Source: Gammaproteobacteria bacterium 45_16_T64 (lineage in GTDB: Bacteria; Pseudomonadota; Gammaproteobacteria; Pseudomonadales; Ketobacteraceae). Taken from it: a DNA stretch of 64,000 bases. Numbering within the stretch: position 1 is the stretch's first letter; each line of letters begins with the position of its first letter. The notes under the pieces were generated by a model. The model saw only the letters and a list, made by a program, of their open reading frames with translations. It searched no databases and was not told where the DNA came from. Both the position numbers and the translations under genes were made by a program. Shown in pieces: positions 62,397-64,000 of the stretch. The stretch lies in assembly GCA_002162955.1 (NCBI GenBank), contig MABD01000030.1, positions 84,740 through 148,739 on the forward strand, read 5' to 3'.

Positions 62397-63356
62397 TTAG
62401 GCGCTTTCACCCAAGGTCTTGGCTATTGAGTCAGTTGCTCTTACAAGGGCGTCAACAATGCCTGCTTCGCTGCTGGCATGTCCTGCGTCGCGAATAATCT
62501 GCAACTCAGCGGCATCCCAGCGTTTGTGTAATTCTGTCGCATTTTCAAGAGGGCATACCATGTCATATCGGCCGTGCACAATAATGCCGGGAATGCTATT
62601 GATGATATCCATATTGTTCAGAATCTGATTCTCATCGATAAAGACGTTGTTGGAGAAGTAGTGGACTTCCACTCTCGCCATGCTCAGAGCGGTATGTGGC
62701 TCTGCAAAGTGATCCATGACGGTGATGTTGGGACGTAAAGTGGCGCAATGGCCTTCCCATGCGGACCAAGTTTTGGCTGCTGACATACGTGCAAGTTCAT
62801 TATTGCCTGCGAGTAGGTCTTGGTATGCCTGCAGTAGGTTGTCATGGTCTTCGGCGGGTATGTTATGGGTGAATGCATCCCATGCATCGGGGAAAATCCG
62901 GTTAGCGCCATCCTTGTAAAGCCAATCTAGGTCTCGTTGGCGGGCAAGAAAGATCCCTCGTAGGACCATTGCTTTTACCGTCTCTGGGTATCGTTGAGCG
63001 TACAGCAGTGCCAGTGTTGCGCCCCAGGATCCGCCAAAAAGCACCCAATGGTCTACTTCAAGTTCGACTCTAATTTGCTCCATATCCGCTATTAGGTCTT
63101 GTGTCGTGTTGCTTTCGACGTTGGCATGAGGCGTGGAGCGGCCACAGCCGCGTTGATCAAACAAAATGATTCGGTATTTCTCAGGGTCAAAAAAACGCCG
63201 ATGAAAAGGTTCGCAGGCGGAACCTGGCCCCCCATGGAGAAAGAGGATAGGAATACCGTCTTTGTTACCTGATTCCTCGACGTGCAATACATGATGGGTT
63301 CCAGTCTCAAAACGCTGTTCACGATAAGGCTTTATGTCGGGATATAGAATCATCAT
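62397..63356 (-). CDS. pip: Proline iminopeptidase
   Basis: A 319-residue alpha/beta hydrolase that releases N-terminal proline from peptides. Family motifs: HGGPGSACEPFHRRFFDPE (oxyanion region), FDQRGCGRSTPHA, the nucleophile in FGGSWGATLALLYAQRYP, LARMSAAKTWSAWEG in the cap domain, GRYDMVCPLENA with the catalytic Asp, and DAGHASSE with the His. Length is normal. It is convergent with the thioesterase gene and divergent from dtd, the same pairing as in Pseudomonas. Confidence 0.95.
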   Translation of the reverse strand: MMILYPDIKPYREQRFETGTHHVLHVEESGNKDGIPILFLHGGPGSACEPFHRRFFDPEKYRIILFDQRGCGRSTPHANVESNTTQDLIADMEQIRVELEVDHWVLFGGSWGATLALLYAQRYPETVKAMVLRGIFLARQRDLDWLYKDGANRIFPDAWDAFTHNIPAEDHDNLLQAYQDLLAGNNELARMSAAKTWSAWEGHCATLRPNITVMDHFAEPHTALSMARVEVHYFSNNVFIDENQILNNMDIINSIPGIIVHGRYDMVCPLENATELHKRWDAAELQIIRDAGHASSEAGIVDALVRATDSIAKTLGESA

Positions 63357-63486
63357 TGCAATATACAACCTGGCAGATTAAAAAACATGTAAGGCAGCTT
63401 TAAATTTAGCTTATTGTCAGCGGTTTAGCGATCCCTCTGTTATGATTTCTGCCTTTCAAGGGTAAGTTTATTATGCAGGTGTACAC

Positions 63487-63924
63487 ATGAAGGCATTAAT
63501 TCAACGCGTGGCCGAAGCGTCGGTTGTTGTTGATCAAAAAATTGTGGGGCAGATTGGGCAAGGATTGCTCGTATTGTTGGGTGTGGAGCACAAGGATGAC
63601 GAGGCTATTGCAGATAAGTTATTGAAAAAAATAATAAATTATCGAGTATTTAGCGATGAGGAGGGAAAAATGAATAACTCTCTTGTGAATACTGGCGGGG
63701 GGCTCTTGTTAGTCTCCCAGTTCACATTGGCTGCAGACACAAATAAAGGTCTCAGACCTAGCTTTTCGAGTGCAGCTGAGCCTCAACAAGCAGAAGGGTT
63801 GTATGATTACATGTTGGGGCAAGCGAGAGAATGCTTGCCATTGGTCGGGGCTGGGGTTTTTGCTGCCGACATGAAGGTCCAGTTGTTAAATGATGGTCCT
63901 GTGACGTTTATGTTGGAAGTATAG
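63487..63924 (+). CDS. dtd: D-aminoacyl-tRNA deacylase
   Basis: A 145-residue protein that removes D-amino acids from mischarged tRNA. Motifs: [55 protein letters not shown] (the SQFT catalytic segment), [12 protein letters not shown] and the cis Gly-Pro motif [12 protein letters not shown] good AGGTG ribosome-binding site lies five bases before the ATG. Divergent from pip. Confidence 0.96.
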   Translation: MKALIQRVAEASVVVDQKIVGQIGQGLLVLLGVEHKDDEAIADKLLKKIINYRVFSDEEGKMNNSLVNTGGGLLLVSQFTLAADTNKGLRPSFSSAAEPQQAEGLYDYMLGQARECLPLVGAGVFAADMKVQLLNDGPVTFMLEV

Positions 63925-63933
63925 CGAGCTTTG

Positions 63934-63999
63934 CTATGTTGAAGTCTGGTCCTCTTCATCTCTTTCGGACTTTTCCTTTTTGCTCTTGTCTACTAGGCG
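63934..63999 (-). CDS. Possible 3' end of a gene entering from the right edge
   Basis: On the minus strand a frame is open from the window edge for 21 codons to a TAG stop (RLVDKSKKEKSERDEEDQT end). The highly charged tail looks like the C-terminus of a protein, but the fragment is too short to identify or to rule out chance. Confidence 0.3.
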   Translation of the reverse strand, partial: RLVDKSKKEKSERDEEDQTST

Positions 64000-64000
64000 G

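Overview
The window is chromosomal DNA from a Gammaproteobacterium at moderate GC. Much of its gene order follows the Pseudomonas-type block yggX-mutY / hisBH(A)F / ctpA-envC-gpmI / yibN-grxC-secB-trmL / ntrBC-glnA-(thiI)-typA / pip-dtd. A complete-looking MSHA pilus operon, a wax-ester/triacylglycerol synthase, tandem chemoreceptors and a two-gene acyl-CoA carboxylase sit in that framework, which suggests a free-living, probably marine or surface-associated, lipid-storing relative of the Pseudomonadales/Oceanospirillales. The genus cannot be fixed from the sequence alone. No phage, IS element, CRISPR array or other clear mobile DNA was seen.

Layout. 1-3.1 kb: the 3' part of a TonB-dependent receptor, tRNA-Phe, yggX and mutY. 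3.4-8.6 kb: a large hybrid histidine kinase, an M50 site-2-type protease, and a zinc-finger anti-sigma/ECF sigma pair. 8.7-11.5 kb: hisB-hisH-hisF with no hisA between them, a strong terminator, and a short divergent endonuclease V homologue. 11.5-20.3 kb (all minus strand): a periplasmic solute-binding protein, a DUF1631 protein with a striking leader, and gpmI-envC-ctpA-polysaccharide deacetylase. 20.5-23.8 kb: yibN, grxC, secB, trmL, an ArsR regulator and a glutathione-synthetase homologue. 23.9-37 kb: the MSHA operon (PilM/N/O/P-like proteins, secretin, ATPase, platform protein, six pilin-like proteins and MshQ). 37.2-39.9 kb: a WS/DGAT acyltransferase facing a geranylgeranyl-reductase-like flavoprotein. 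40-45.6 kb: ntrC, ntrB, a DUF4124 protein and glnA, with a near-consensus sigma-54 promoter upstream of glnA. 45.5-49 kb: a TusA-like protein and an MnmA-like PP-loop protein in the place where Pseudomonas carries thiI, then typA. 49-56 kb: an AlgP-like Lys/Ala/Pro repeat protein, poorly characterised small genes, and two tandem chemoreceptors. 56-64 kb: rsmE, the acyl-CoA carboxylase pair, a hot-dog thioesterase, pip and dtd.

How the genes work together. NtrB/NtrC and glnA form the nitrogen-assimilation module. The MSHA proteins build a retractable surface pilus, and the neighbouring chemoreceptors also suit a surface-associated life. The carboxylase, thioesterase and WS/DGAT all act on acyl-CoA. 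GpmI, EnvC, CtpA and the deacetylase form a conserved glycolysis/cell-envelope operon.

Most notable observations: (1) interleaved 13-bp and 11-bp perfect inverted repeats before the DUF1631 gene that could form a pseudoknot over its ribosome-binding site; (2) the PP-loop/TusA gene pair replacing thiI, separated from typA by a mirror-image promoter region; (3) loss of hisA from the his cluster; (4) an MSHA operon without mshM, mshN or mshF; (5) a biotin carboxylase with an insertion of about 60 residues. Functions are assigned by recognising families and motifs by eye; no database search was run.
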